Source of the DNA: Thiotrichaceae bacterium
Lineage (GTDB): Bacteria; Pseudomonadota; Gammaproteobacteria; Thiotrichales; Thiotrichaceae
Direction of reading: 5' to 3'
NCBI GenBank assembly: GCA_026988095.1
Contig: JALSLX010000121.1
Coordinates: 1-40,676 of the forward strand
DNA length: 40,676 nucleotides
Shown here piece by piece: positions 32,798 through 40,676 of the stretch. Position 1 is the stretch's first letter, and every line of letters starts with the position of its first letter. Position numbers and translations under genes: made by a program. Under the pieces are notes generated by a model. It was not told where the DNA came from and ran no database searches. It saw nothing but the letters and a program-made list of their open reading frames with translations.

Positions 32798-34284
32798 TGC
32801 TTCATCCTACTCTATCTCAATTGCTGGATAATATTGTTGATGTTCCAGTATCGTTAGATATTCATATTTCTTCAATAACTCAAGATAGTCGTGAAGTAAA
32901 AGACGGTTGTTTGTTCGTTGCTTTAAAAGGAACGCAACAACATGGTATGGCTTACGCAAGAACAGCTGAAACCCAGGGTGCAGTAGCTATTATTTATGAA
33001 TCTGATGATAATCAAGTAAGAGTCAAAACAAAAATCCCTCAGTTTGAAATTAGAAATCTACGTGACTCATTAGGCATAATTGCAGATCGTTTTTATGGCT
33101 CACCTAGCCAAGTATTAAAGATGGTTGGTATTACAGGTACAGATGGTAAAACTAGCGTGAGCCACTTTATGGCGCAAGCAATTAATGATTGTGCTGTGAT
33201 AGGTACGATAGGGCTTGGTTTGTTAGATAATTTGAAAAAAGCCACGCACACCACACCTGATGTAATCAAAGTGCATGAAAATTTACAGCTAATAAAACAG
33301 CAAGGAATTAATACGGTGGCGATGGAGGTATCGTCTCATGCTTTAGATCAAGGTCGTGTTTTAGGTGTTAACTTTAATGTTGCAGTGCTCACTAATTTGA
33401 GTCGTGATCACTTGGATTATCACAAGACTCTTGAGGCTTACGCTGATGCTAAGGAAAAATTATTTCACTGGGCTGGTCTAAATGCGGTTGTACTAAATTT
33501 AGATGATAAATTTGGATGTAAGCTTGCTGCCAAAATTAACGAGAAACATGTAGTAGTTGGCTACGGCATTGGTGATATAGAAGATTATCCTGCTGGATCA
33601 TTAATAGCGGTAAATACAAAATTTACAGTAAACGGAATTTGTGCGGTTATTCAATATGGCTCAGAAAAAGGGCAGTTAGTGGTCTCAGTTCTTGGGCGTT
33701 TTAATCTAAGTAATTTGCTAGCTGCCTTGGGCGCAATGCTGAGTTTAGGTATTAGCTTTAACGATGCGATTATGCAGTTAAATAAAGTACAAACTGTAAC
33801 AGGTCGAATGGAAAAAATAGGTGAAAATACAGTTCTTGCAGTGGTGGATTATGCTCACACACCTAATGCGCTGAAGAGTGTTTTGAAGGCCTTACGTGAG
33901 CATGTTGATGATGATGCAAATCTACTGTGTGTTTTTGGATGTGGCGGAAATCGAGATGCAGGTAAGCGTCCACTCATGGCGAAAGTAGCCGAAAAATATG
34001 CTGATGTAGTAATCGTGACGGATGATAATCCACGCACGGAAAGCCCAGAAGCGATTATGAAAGATATCGTAGCAGGCTTTGAAAGCACCAAAGCGATTAC
34101 TATTGAGCATGATAGAAGTACCGCCATCTATAAAGTACTTAAACAAGCTAAAAGTGGTGATGCTGTTCTGATAGCGGGTAAAGGTCACGAGAATGGGCAA
34201 ATTCTTGCGGATAAAATAATTCCATTTAATGATAGGGAGCAAGTTGAGCAGGCACTGCAAAGTTTGCAGGGAGCCGCTGCATGA
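32797..34284 (+). CDS. murE: UDP-MurNAc-tripeptide synthetase (meso-DAP adding)
   Basis: Adds the third residue to UDP-MurNAc-L-Ala-D-Glu in the cytoplasm. The ATG at 32797 is preferred over the GTG one codon earlier. The 495-aa protein has an N-terminal domain (SSITQDSREVKDGCLFVALK), the P-loop GITGTDGKTSVSHFM, AMEVSSHALDQGRV with the ATPase Glu/His, and LTNLSRDHLDYHKTLEAYA. DNPRTESPEAI near residue 410 is the recognition motif for meso-diaminopimelate, so the organism makes Gram-negative A1-gamma peptidoglycan. The start and stop overlap ftsI and murF. Confidence 0.97.
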   Translation: MLHPTLSQLLDNIVDVPVSLDIHISSITQDSREVKDGCLFVALKGTQQHGMAYARTAETQGAVAIIYESDDNQVRVKTKIPQFEIRNLRDSLGIIADRFYGSPSQVLKMVGITGTDGKTSVSHFMAQAINDCAVIGTIGLGLLDNLKKATHTTPDVIKVHENLQLIKQQGINTVAMEVSSHALDQGRVLGVNFNVAVLTNLSRDHLDYHKTLEAYADAKEKLFHWAGLNAVVLNLDDKFGCKLAAKINEKHVVVGYGIGDIEDYPAGSLIAVNTKFTVNGICAVIQYGSEKGQLVVSVLGRFNLSNLLAALGAMLSLGISFNDAIMQLNKVQTVTGRMEKIGENTVLAVVDYAHTPNALKSVLKALREHVDDDANLLCVFGCGGNRDAGKRPLMAKVAEKYADVVIVTDDNPRTESPEAIMKDIVAGFESTKAITIEHDRSTAIYKVLKQAKSGDAVLIAGKGHENGQILADKIIPFNDREQVEQALQSLQGAAA

Positions 34285-35615
34285 GTTGGCTTAATCTACA
34301 AGAAATTGCAGAAATGACCGCAGGCGAGCTACATGGTGAAAATATACAGGTTGACTCTGTAGCAACGGACTCGCGCTTAGTTAAATCAGATCAGTTATTT
34401 ATCGCTATAAAAGGCGAGCGTTTTGATGCGCATGACTTTGTAGCTGATCTTACTGGTATAGCAGGTGCAGCATTAGTGAACAAAAAAATTGACTGCGATC
34501 TTCCTCAAGTCGTTGTGAAGGATACCTTGCAAGCACTAGCCGATTTAGCATTGGCATGGCGTAAAAAATTCAAAAATCCTGTGATTGGATTAACAGGCAG
34601 TAATGGAAAAACCACGCTTAAAGAAATGATAGCGGCAATCTTGTCTGTTGATGGAAATGTGTTGGCAACATACGGAAACTTAAATAACAACATTGGTATG
34701 CCGTTGACATTATTGCGTATACGAGATGAGCATGATTTTGCAGTCATTGAAATGGGTGCGAATCATTTTGGTGAAATAGATTTTTTAACAAAAATAGCGC
34801 TGCCTGATGTGGCGGTAATTAATAACGCAGGTGCGGCTCATCTAGAAGGCTTTGGCAGTTTAGAAGGTGTGGCACAAGCAAAAGGAGAGATATTTATTGG
34901 GTTGGGGACTCACGGAATCGCTGTAATCAATGCAGATGATAATTTTGCAGATTACTGGAACGATTCCAACAAAGGCCGCGAGGTCTTCACGTTTGGCATT
35001 AATAATGAATCAAAAATAAGCGGTCGTTTATTATCGGATGGGGGTCTGATGATAAAAGCAGGTGGTAATGAGGTTAGGGCTAACCTCAAACTGCTAGGTC
35101 GTCATAATGCAATGAACGCACTCGCGGCAACGGCGGTTTCGACCGCACTTGGGATCAAACTGGACACTATCATCGAAGGTTTAGAATCTCTACAGCCAGT
35201 GAAGGGGCGATTAGCTCCCGTATCTGGCATTAATAACTCGCAGGTTTTGGATGACACGTATAACGCCAATCCAGACTCTGCTGTGGCGGCACTTGAAGTG
35301 CTTGCGCAACGTAAAAACACCGTCTTTGTATTGGGCGATATGGGCGAGCTGGGTGAGAATGCGATAAAAATGCACGAAAACATCGGCGAAAAAGCACGTG
35401 TGGTTGGTATAAACCGTATGTACTGCTTAGGTGACTACAGTGCAAAGGCTTGCCAAAAATTTGGTGAGAACGGTAAAAGTTTTAGTGAGATGGATACGTT
35501 GTTAAAAAGTTTAAAAGAAGACATGACGGACAATATGACGATACTCGTAAAGGGTTCTCGTACCATGAAAATGGAGCGTGCAGTCGAAGCGCTAAGCCAA
35601 GAGGATGCCGCATAA
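34281..35615 (+). CDS. murF: UDP-MurNAc-tripeptide:D-Ala-D-Ala ligase
   Basis: Completes the UDP-MurNAc-pentapeptide. The 444-aa protein has a Mur N-terminal domain ([20 protein letters not shown]), the ATP loop [51 protein letters not shown], the Asn/His-rich [20 protein letters not shown], and the C-terminal [15 protein letters not shown]. All are canonical. It overlaps murE by four bases and mraY by one. Confidence 0.97.
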   Translation: MSWLNLQEIAEMTAGELHGENIQVDSVATDSRLVKSDQLFIAIKGERFDAHDFVADLTGIAGAALVNKKIDCDLPQVVVKDTLQALADLALAWRKKFKNPVIGLTGSNGKTTLKEMIAAILSVDGNVLATYGNLNNNIGMPLTLLRIRDEHDFAVIEMGANHFGEIDFLTKIALPDVAVINNAGAAHLEGFGSLEGVAQAKGEIFIGLGTHGIAVINADDNFADYWNDSNKGREVFTFGINNESKISGRLLSDGGLMIKAGGNEVRANLKLLGRHNAMNALAATAVSTALGIKLDTIIEGLESLQPVKGRLAPVSGINNSQVLDDTYNANPDSAVAALEVLAQRKNTVFVLGDMGELGENAIKMHENIGEKARVVGINRMYCLGDYSAKACQKFGENGKSFSEMDTLLKSLKEDMTDNMTILVKGSRTMKMERAVEALSQEDAA

Positions 35616-36697
35616 TGCTAGTTTCTCTCTTTGATTGGTTGTCGCAATATTATTCGGGTTTCAATGTTTTTCAGTATTTAACATTGCGCGCGATTATGGC
35701 GGTGCTCACTGCGCTAGGTATTGCATTGATATTAGGTCCTAAAATGATTAGGGCATTAACTAATCTAAAAATGGGGCAACCAATACGTGATGATGGACCA
35801 CAGAGTCATTTAGTAAAAGCGGGTACGCCAACCATGGGTGGTGTACTCATTTTATTGGGGATTACTGTGGGTACATTGTTATGGAGCGATCTAAGTAATC
35901 ATTATGTTTGGGTCGTTTTATTTGTGACATTAGGTTCTGGCTTAATTGGTGGTTACGACGATCTCCTTAAACTGAGAGAGAAGAGCAGCAAGGGTTTGTC
36001 ATCAAAGTTGAAATATTTAGGTTTGTCTTTAGTTGGTTTTGGTGCGGTGACTTATTTATACGTGGTGGCAAAAACACCTGTTGAGACGACGCTTTATTTT
36101 CCCGTAGTTAAAGAATGGTTCTGGGATATGGGGTGGATGTTTATCCCTTGGAGTTATTTAGTCATTGTTGGTACAAGCAATGCAGTAAATCTCACTGATG
36201 GTTTGGATGGTTTAGCAATAATGCCGACAATATTGGTGGCGGCAGCATTGGGAGTCTTTGTGTATGTAGGCGGAAATATAAAGATCTCAGAATATTTGGA
36301 TATTCCTTATGTCGAAGGTGCCGGTGAGTTAGTAATTTTCTGTGGTGCAATATTTGGTGCTGGTTTAGGTTTCTTGTGGTTTAACACATACCCTGCTCAA
36401 GTTTTTATGGGTGATATAGGTGCTTTATCATTGGGTGCGGCGTTAGGAATCATTGCAGTCATTGTTCGACAAGAGTTAGTGCTACTCATCATGGGTGGTG
36501 TGTTTGTTATGGAGGCAGTCTCGGTGATTTTGCAGGTTGGTTCTTATAAATTGAGGGGTAAACGTATCTTCCGTATGGCGCCAATACACCATCACTTTGA
36601 ATTAAAGGGATGGGCAGAGCCGAAAGTGATAGTTCGCTTTTGGATAATTACCATTATTTTAGTTTTAATCGGTTTAGCGACCTTAAAGGTTCGTTAA
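35615..36697 (+). CDS. mraY: Phospho-MurNAc-pentapeptide transferase
   Basis: Integral membrane enzyme that transfers phospho-MurNAc-pentapeptide to undecaprenyl phosphate, making lipid I. The 360-aa protein has about ten hydrophobic helices. Signature motifs are [34 protein letters not shown] (the Asp pair), [13 protein letters not shown] (catalytic Asp), [15 protein letters not shown] and [14 protein letters not shown]. It starts in the murF stop. Unlike the preceding genes it is followed by a 155-bp gap that contains half of the dispersed repeat. Confidence 0.98.
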   Translation: MLVSLFDWLSQYYSGFNVFQYLTLRAIMAVLTALGIALILGPKMIRALTNLKMGQPIRDDGPQSHLVKAGTPTMGGVLILLGITVGTLLWSDLSNHYVWVVLFVTLGSGLIGGYDDLLKLREKSSKGLSSKLKYLGLSLVGFGAVTYLYVVAKTPVETTLYFPVVKEWFWDMGWMFIPWSYLVIVGTSNAVNLTDGLDGLAIMPTILVAAALGVFVYVGGNIKISEYLDIPYVEGAGELVIFCGAIFGAGLGFLWFNTYPAQVFMGDIGALSLGAALGIIAVIVRQELVLLIMGGVFVMEAVSVILQVGSYKLRGKRIFRMAPIHHHFELKGWAEPKVIVRFWIITIILVLIGLATLKVR

Positions 36698-36714
36698 GAA
36701 AACAGTTTATACGT

Positions 36715-36742
36715 ACAAATCATCGAAAAAGAGGGGGGGTGG
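36715..36742. repeat. Dispersed repeat, solitary half-unit (copy F)
   Basis: One arm only: ACAAATCATCGAAAAA, then GA, a G7 run and TGG, 17 bp after the mraY stop. No complementary arm is found in the rest of the mraY-murD gap. The remainder (36743-36852) is T-rich and could hold a weak internal promoter (TTGGGA 36803-36808, TATATT 36824-36829, 15-bp spacing), which is not convincing. Confidence 0.8.
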
Positions 36743-36852
36743 CTTAATAAAAAGGCATCAAAACCATTTTTTTTAGTATGTTTGGGGCTTTTGTAGGCTT
36801 AGTTGGGACTTTTTAAGTTTTATTATATTTTATTTAAGGTTTTATTTTTAAA

Positions 36853-38238
36853 ATGAACGCACAGCATTCAATAAATTCGGTAATCGTCGGTCTTGGTAAG
36901 ACTGGGTTATCGGTTGTGCGTTATTTGGCTAGCCAGAATAAGAGTTTTGCCGTTGTAGATAGCCGTCAAACCCCACCGAATGCTGAAGATCTCAAAAGAG
37001 ATTATGAGGAGGTACCTTTTCACTTTGGCGATTTTAATTCTTCATGGTTTGCATCGGCAGATCAGTTAGTGGTGAACCCTGGTATTGCGGTTGCAACACC
37101 AGAAATTCAGCAGGCTAAACAATCTGGTGCTGAAATTATCGGTGATATTGAATTATTTTCACGTGAAATTGGGCAAACAAAACCGATTATTGCAATCACT
37201 GGTTCAAATGGAAAAACTACGGTTACATTGCTTTTAGATTTAATGGCGAAAAAATCAGGTGTAACAGTAGCTACAGGCGGTAATGTTGGAACGCCAGCCT
37301 TGGACTTATTACTTGAAAGTGACACGGAATTATTTATTTTAGAGTTGTCGAGTTATCAACTAGAAACATCTCCATCGCTTAAAACATTATCTGCAGTTGT
37401 GCTTAATGTATCAGAGGATCATCTTGATCGCTACGATAATGATATTGAAAAGTATGCTCAGTCTAAAGCGGCTATTTACAAAAACTGTAAAACGGTCATT
37501 GCTAATCGTGATGATGCATATTCTATGCGTTTTGCAAATGAAGCAAAAGGCTATAACACAATAGTCAGCTTTGGTTTAGATAAACCAGACGCTGGGCAAT
37601 ATGGGCTAATTACAGTATCAGGTAAAGAGTGGTTGGCAAAAGGCAGTAAAGCTTTATTGGCAGCTGATGAAATAAAATTACCTGGTCGTCACAATATATC
37701 GAATGCACTTGCGGTATTAGCGTTAGGCGAAGTTGCAGGTTTTAAAATGCCTGCAATGTTAGAGGTTTTAAAAGAATTTTCAGGCACAGAGCATCGTACG
37801 CAATGGCTTGCAAATATTAAAGATGTAAATTGGTACAACGATTCAAAAGGAACAAACGTAGGGGCTACGCTTGCCGCGCTCTCTGGTCTACCTGGTAAAA
37901 CTGTTTTGATTGCCGGCGGACAAGGTAAGGGCGCGGATTTTTTGCCTCTTCAGCAAGCTATCAAAGAGAAGGCGTTAGCGGTTGTTCTAATGGGTGAAGA
38001 CGCGAAAATAATCGCAAAAATCATTACTGATGCTGTTCCCGTAGTATTTGTGGATAGCATGAGCGAAGCTGTAAAAGTAGCTTATGAGTTATCTGAAGGA
38101 TCAGATGAGTCTGGGCAAATAAATGTGTTGCTGTCACCAGCCTGTGCAAGTTTCGATATGTTTGATAATTATATGGTACGTGGCGAAGTCTTTATGAATG
38201 CCGTTTCAAGTTTGGAAAAGGAGGTCGCTAGTGATTAA
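36853..38238 (+). CDS. murD: UDP-MurNAc-L-alanine:D-glutamate ligase
   Basis: Adds D-glutamate to UDP-MurNAc-L-Ala. The 461-aa protein shows the N-terminal Rossmann segment SVIVGLGKTGLSVVRYLA, the P-loop [74 protein letters not shown] and NDSKGTNVGATLAAL. The nearest AAGG is about 13 bases before the ATG, so initiation may be weak or rely on local structure. The end overlaps ftsW by 8 bp. Confidence 0.97.
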   Translation: MNAQHSINSVIVGLGKTGLSVVRYLASQNKSFAVVDSRQTPPNAEDLKRDYEEVPFHFGDFNSSWFASADQLVVNPGIAVATPEIQQAKQSGAEIIGDIELFSREIGQTKPIIAITGSNGKTTVTLLLDLMAKKSGVTVATGGNVGTPALDLLLESDTELFILELSSYQLETSPSLKTLSAVVLNVSEDHLDRYDNDIEKYAQSKAAIYKNCKTVIANRDDAYSMRFANEAKGYNTIVSFGLDKPDAGQYGLITVSGKEWLAKGSKALLAADEIKLPGRHNISNALAVLALGEVAGFKMPAMLEVLKEFSGTEHRTQWLANIKDVNWYNDSKGTNVGATLAALSGLPGKTVLIAGGQGKGADFLPLQQAIKEKALAVVLMGEDAKIIAKIITDAVPVVFVDSMSEAVKVAYELSEGSDESGQINVLLSPACASFDMFDNYMVRGEVFMNAVSSLEKEVASD

Positions 38239-39463
38239 AAAAATATGTGAAGACTTCAATCCATCTTGGCAGCTTTATGTTGATAGAGGTTTATTGGTTA
38301 GCGTGGTTATGTTACTGGGTTTAGGCTTGGTGATTATGATGTCGGCCTCAATTGCAGTGGCTGAAAGAACCTATGGAAATATTTATCACTTCTTTAATCG
38401 TCAATTGTTTTTCTTGGTATTGGGTTTAGTCGCTGGTTATTTAACTTATAAGATTAAAACCTCTTTTTGGCAGAATTTTGGTGCAAAACTATTGCCAGTA
38501 GTCTTGTTATTGCTTGTGGTTGTACTGTTGCCAGTAATTGGTAAAGAGGTAAATGGCAGTCATCGTTGGATTAATCTTGGTCCAGTTTCATTGCAGGTTT
38601 CTGAGCTGGCAAAACTAATAATGATCATGTACCTATCAGGTTATATGGTTCGTCATGGTAAAGGTTTATCACAATCTCCGTCATATAAGCCACTGCTTGT
38701 GCCTTTAGTTGTTTTGGGTGTAACGGATGGTTTGCTTATGTTAGAACCAGACTTTGGCTCTGTTGTTGTTATCACAGCAACAGGTATCGCCTTGCTGTTT
38801 TTAGGTGGGGTTAAATTTTCTCGTTTGATTTTCCTATTTTTAGGCGCTGTCTCAATAATGATTCCATTGGTGATGATGGGTTATCGTGGTCAACGCGTAA
38901 TGGCATTTCTTGACCCTTGGGCCTATGCATCAGGTAAGGCGTATCAAACCGTTCATGCATTAATGGCTGTGGGTGACGGGGGTTGGTTTGGTGCAGGTTT
39001 GGGTGCAAGTATTCAAAAACTTTTTTATCTACCAGAAGCGCATAACGACTTTATTTTTGCGGTATTGGCAGAAGAATTTGGTTTTGTCGGTATCGTATTT
39101 ACTCTATTTTTATATGCTTGGTTAGTACAACGAGCATTTATCATAGGCTTTAGAGCGGATAAAGCAAAGTTGCATTATGCCGCGTACTTAGCGTATGGCA
39201 TTGGCTTTTGGATTGGCTTTCAAGTGTTATTTCACATCGGCGTAAACTTAGCAATACTGCCACCTAAAGGTTTGACCTTGCCTCTAATTAGCTACGGTGG
39301 CAGTAGTTTATTGATTACTTTGATAGCTGTTGCCCTGCTCATGAGAGTACACCGAGATACGCAAATATCACGATTTGGTGTAAGTGAAAAAGAAGCGAAT
39401 AAACAAAAACAGAAAATGGCAAGAAAGACACGTAATGCAAGGGGAGCAAGCTATGCAAGATAA
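38231..39463 (+). CDS. ftsW: Septal peptidoglycan glycosyltransferase FtsW
   Basis: SEDS-family membrane polymerase that works with FtsI at the septum. The GTG at 38231 is chosen because AAGGAGG lies seven bases upstream inside murD; the frame could be extended 11 codons to 38198. The 410-aa product has about ten membrane helices. Motifs are GLGLVIMMSAS, GSHRWINLGPVSLQVSELAK, the long loop with DPWAYASGKAYQTVHALMAV, YLPEAHNDFIFAVLAEEFGF, and LPLISYGGSSLLITLIAVAL. It ends with a basic cytoplasmic tail overlapping the murG start by 11 bp. Confidence 0.97.
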   Translation: MIKKICEDFNPSWQLYVDRGLLVSVVMLLGLGLVIMMSASIAVAERTYGNIYHFFNRQLFFLVLGLVAGYLTYKIKTSFWQNFGAKLLPVVLLLLVVVLLPVIGKEVNGSHRWINLGPVSLQVSELAKLIMIMYLSGYMVRHGKGLSQSPSYKPLLVPLVVLGVTDGLLMLEPDFGSVVVITATGIALLFLGGVKFSRLIFLFLGAVSIMIPLVMMGYRGQRVMAFLDPWAYASGKAYQTVHALMAVGDGGWFGAGLGASIQKLFYLPEAHNDFIFAVLAEEFGFVGIVFTLFLYAWLVQRAFIIGFRADKAKLHYAAYLAYGIGFWIGFQVLFHIGVNLAILPPKGLTLPLISYGGSSLLITLIAVALLMRVHRDTQISRFGVSEKEANKQKQKMARKTRNARGASYAR

Positions 39464-40667
39464 TGTTGTAAACCATCAGCAAAAAGCACTTGGTCCTATT
39501 TTGATAACAGCTGGCGGAACAGGTGGACACGTTTACCCTGGCTTAGCGGTAGCAAGAGCTTTACAAGAGCAGGGTATTCCTGTGATTTGGATGGGAACCC
39601 CCAATGGTTTAGAGGCTCGAGTAATTCCTGAAGCAGATATTGATATGGTTTACCTATCGGTGAGTGGTCTACGCGGAAAAGGTTTATTAAAGTTATTAGC
39701 GGCACCTGTGCAATTAGTTAAAGCACTGTTTCAGTCACTTATGATCATGCGAAAAGTTCGTCCATCTGCCGTTTTGGGAATGGGTGGTTTCGTCGCAGGT
39801 CCAGGTGGATTAGTGGCATCATTAACGGGCACACCTGTAGTAATTCATGAGCAAAATGCTATCCCAGGTTTAACAAATAAGTTACTCAGTGGCTTTAGCA
39901 AAAAAATCTTAGAAGGATTTCCAGGAACATTTGAAGACCGTAAAAATACGATAGGTATTGGCAACCCTGTGCGCAAAGATATTGCAAGTATGCAAAACCC
40001 CCGTCAGCGTTTAGGTGATCGTTGGGGGCACGTACATGTATTAATTTTTGGCGGAAGTTTAGGCGCACAAGCATTGAATGAAGTTGTGCCAATGGCATTA
40101 GGTGAACTTGCTTTGGATAAGCGTCCTCTTGTTCGTCATCAGGCGGGTAAAAATAAAGATGAAGCAACCACACGCATCTACGAAAAAATGGGTGTTGAAG
40201 CAGAAATCACGCCATTTATAGAAGACATGGCAGAAGCTTATGAATGGGCGGACTTAGTGATTTGTCGTTCTGGCGCTCTGACAATTGCGGAGCTATCGGC
40301 GGCTGGTTTAGCGTCTGTTTTAGTACCTTATCCATGGGCAGTAGATGATCATCAAACAGCAAACGCAAAGTATTTAAGTGAACAAGGTGCAGCAATTTTA
40401 GCGCCACAAAGCGAGCTAACCAAAGAGTCACTTTCTGAGTTATTGAGTGAGCTTTGCGGCAACCGTGATAAATTAATTGAAATGAGTATTAGGGCGAGAG
40501 AATTGGCAAAACCACAAGCAACAGATGAAGTTGCCGCGATTTGTGCGGAACTTGCAGGCTACGATTTTAACAAAGATGACTATAGTGGACAGGACAGTAA
40601 TGAAAAACACACCAGCATCAAGTTTGTTACCACAATAGATCAAGGGGCGAATTATGAAGCAGCCTAA
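39453..40667 (+). CDS. murG: UDP-GlcNAc:lipid I N-acetylglucosaminyltransferase
   Basis: Peripheral inner-membrane enzyme that converts lipid I to lipid II. The ATG at 39453 has GGGGAG seven bases upstream; ATGs at 39384 and 39435 in the same frame lie deep in ftsW. The 404-aa product has PILITAGGTGGHVYPGLAVA, MGGFVAGPGGLVASL, VIHEQNAIPGLTNKLL, FGGSLGAQALNEVVP, and the UDP-GlcNAc site ICRSGALTIAELSAAGLASV with VPYPWAVDDHQTANAKYL. About 40 residues follow the usual end near EVAAICAEL (YDFNKDDYSGQDSNEKHTSI and on) and run into the probable murC start. Confidence 0.97.
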   Translation: MQDNVVNHQQKALGPILITAGGTGGHVYPGLAVARALQEQGIPVIWMGTPNGLEARVIPEADIDMVYLSVSGLRGKGLLKLLAAPVQLVKALFQSLMIMRKVRPSAVLGMGGFVAGPGGLVASLTGTPVVIHEQNAIPGLTNKLLSGFSKKILEGFPGTFEDRKNTIGIGNPVRKDIASMQNPRQRLGDRWGHVHVLIFGGSLGAQALNEVVPMALGELALDKRPLVRHQAGKNKDEATTRIYEKMGVEAEITPFIEDMAEAYEWADLVICRSGALTIAELSAAGLASVLVPYPWAVDDHQTANAKYLSEQGAAILAPQSELTKESLSELLSELCGNRDKLIEMSIRARELAKPQATDEVAAICAELAGYDFNKDDYSGQDSNEKHTSIKFVTTIDQGANYEAA

Positions 40668-40676
40668 TGATCTAGC
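40654..40676 (+). CDS. murC: Probable start of murC (partial)
   Basis: An ATG at 40654 opens MKQPNDL and runs off the right edge in a frame different from murG. AAGGGGCG (40642-40649) is a good ribosome-binding site. murC follows murG in the standard dcw order, and the overlap style matches the neighbours. Only seven codons are visible, so the identification rests on position. Confidence 0.55.

Noticed and set aside
33855-34260. Two minus-strand frames inside murE
   Set aside because: They are antisense to the DNPR region of MurE, which is clearly the coding strand.

Overview
The window is a stretch of core chromosome from an AT-rich (about 40% GC by eye) gammaproteobacterium. Evidence: the E. 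coli-like blocks mltD / SAM methyltransferase-rnhA-dnaQ, smpB divergent from ratA-ratB with bamE, mrcA divergent from pilMNOPQ-aroKB, lpoA-yraN divergent from rsmI, a two-domain ArgA, a long FadE, and a complete mraZ-to-murG division cluster with a DAP-type MurE. The genus cannot be fixed; a Thiotrichales-like lineage is only a guess. There is no prophage, insertion sequence, CRISPR array, tRNA or rRNA. The only RNA gene is rnpB.

Layout. 1-1938 (minus): the 3'-truncated fau gene (5-formyl-THF cyclo-ligase) and mltD, separated by a terminator. 2141-4115 (plus): methyltransferase, rnhA, dnaQ. 4259-6182: smpB (minus), then ratA, ratB and a small unknown gene (plus), meeting bamE (minus). 6457-8304 (plus): rpsU, yqeY-like gene, hemE. 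8426-11077 (minus): mrcA (PBP1A). 11308-19395 (plus): pilMNOPQ, a strong terminator, then aroK-aroB and a dGTPase-like gene. 19580-23602 (minus): lpoA-yraN-argA and a phosphatase-like gene. 23641-24564 (plus): rsmI. 24771-28117: fadE (minus) divergent from a TetR-family regulator (plus), with a palindromic operator candidate overlapping the fadE promoter. 28301-28660: rnpB. 29092 to the right end (plus): mraZ-rsmH-ftsL-ftsI-murE-murF-mraY-murD-ftsW-murG and the first codons of a probable murC.

How the genes work together. Envelope synthesis dominates. The dcw cluster makes lipid II and the septal synthase FtsW/FtsI. PBP1A polymerises glycan and is stimulated by the outer-membrane lipoprotein LpoA, also encoded here. 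MltD cuts glycan, BamE belongs to the outer-membrane protein assembly machine, and PilM-Q form the type IV pilus alignment complex and secretin. The rest is housekeeping: replication fidelity, ribosome rescue and modification, tRNA processing, heme, shikimate, arginine and fatty-acid oxidation.

The most unusual non-coding signal is a dispersed GC/AT-block repeat. Half-units of about 28 bp, usually in inverted pairs, occur at six intergenic sites: near 4155, 8320, 19438, 24572, 28131 and 36715. Four of the five convergent gene junctions in the window carry it. Two arm polarities, two decayed copies and one solitary half inside the dcw cluster are visible. It resembles a REP/BIME- or MITE-like family that I do not recognise. 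No new defence or metabolic system was found.
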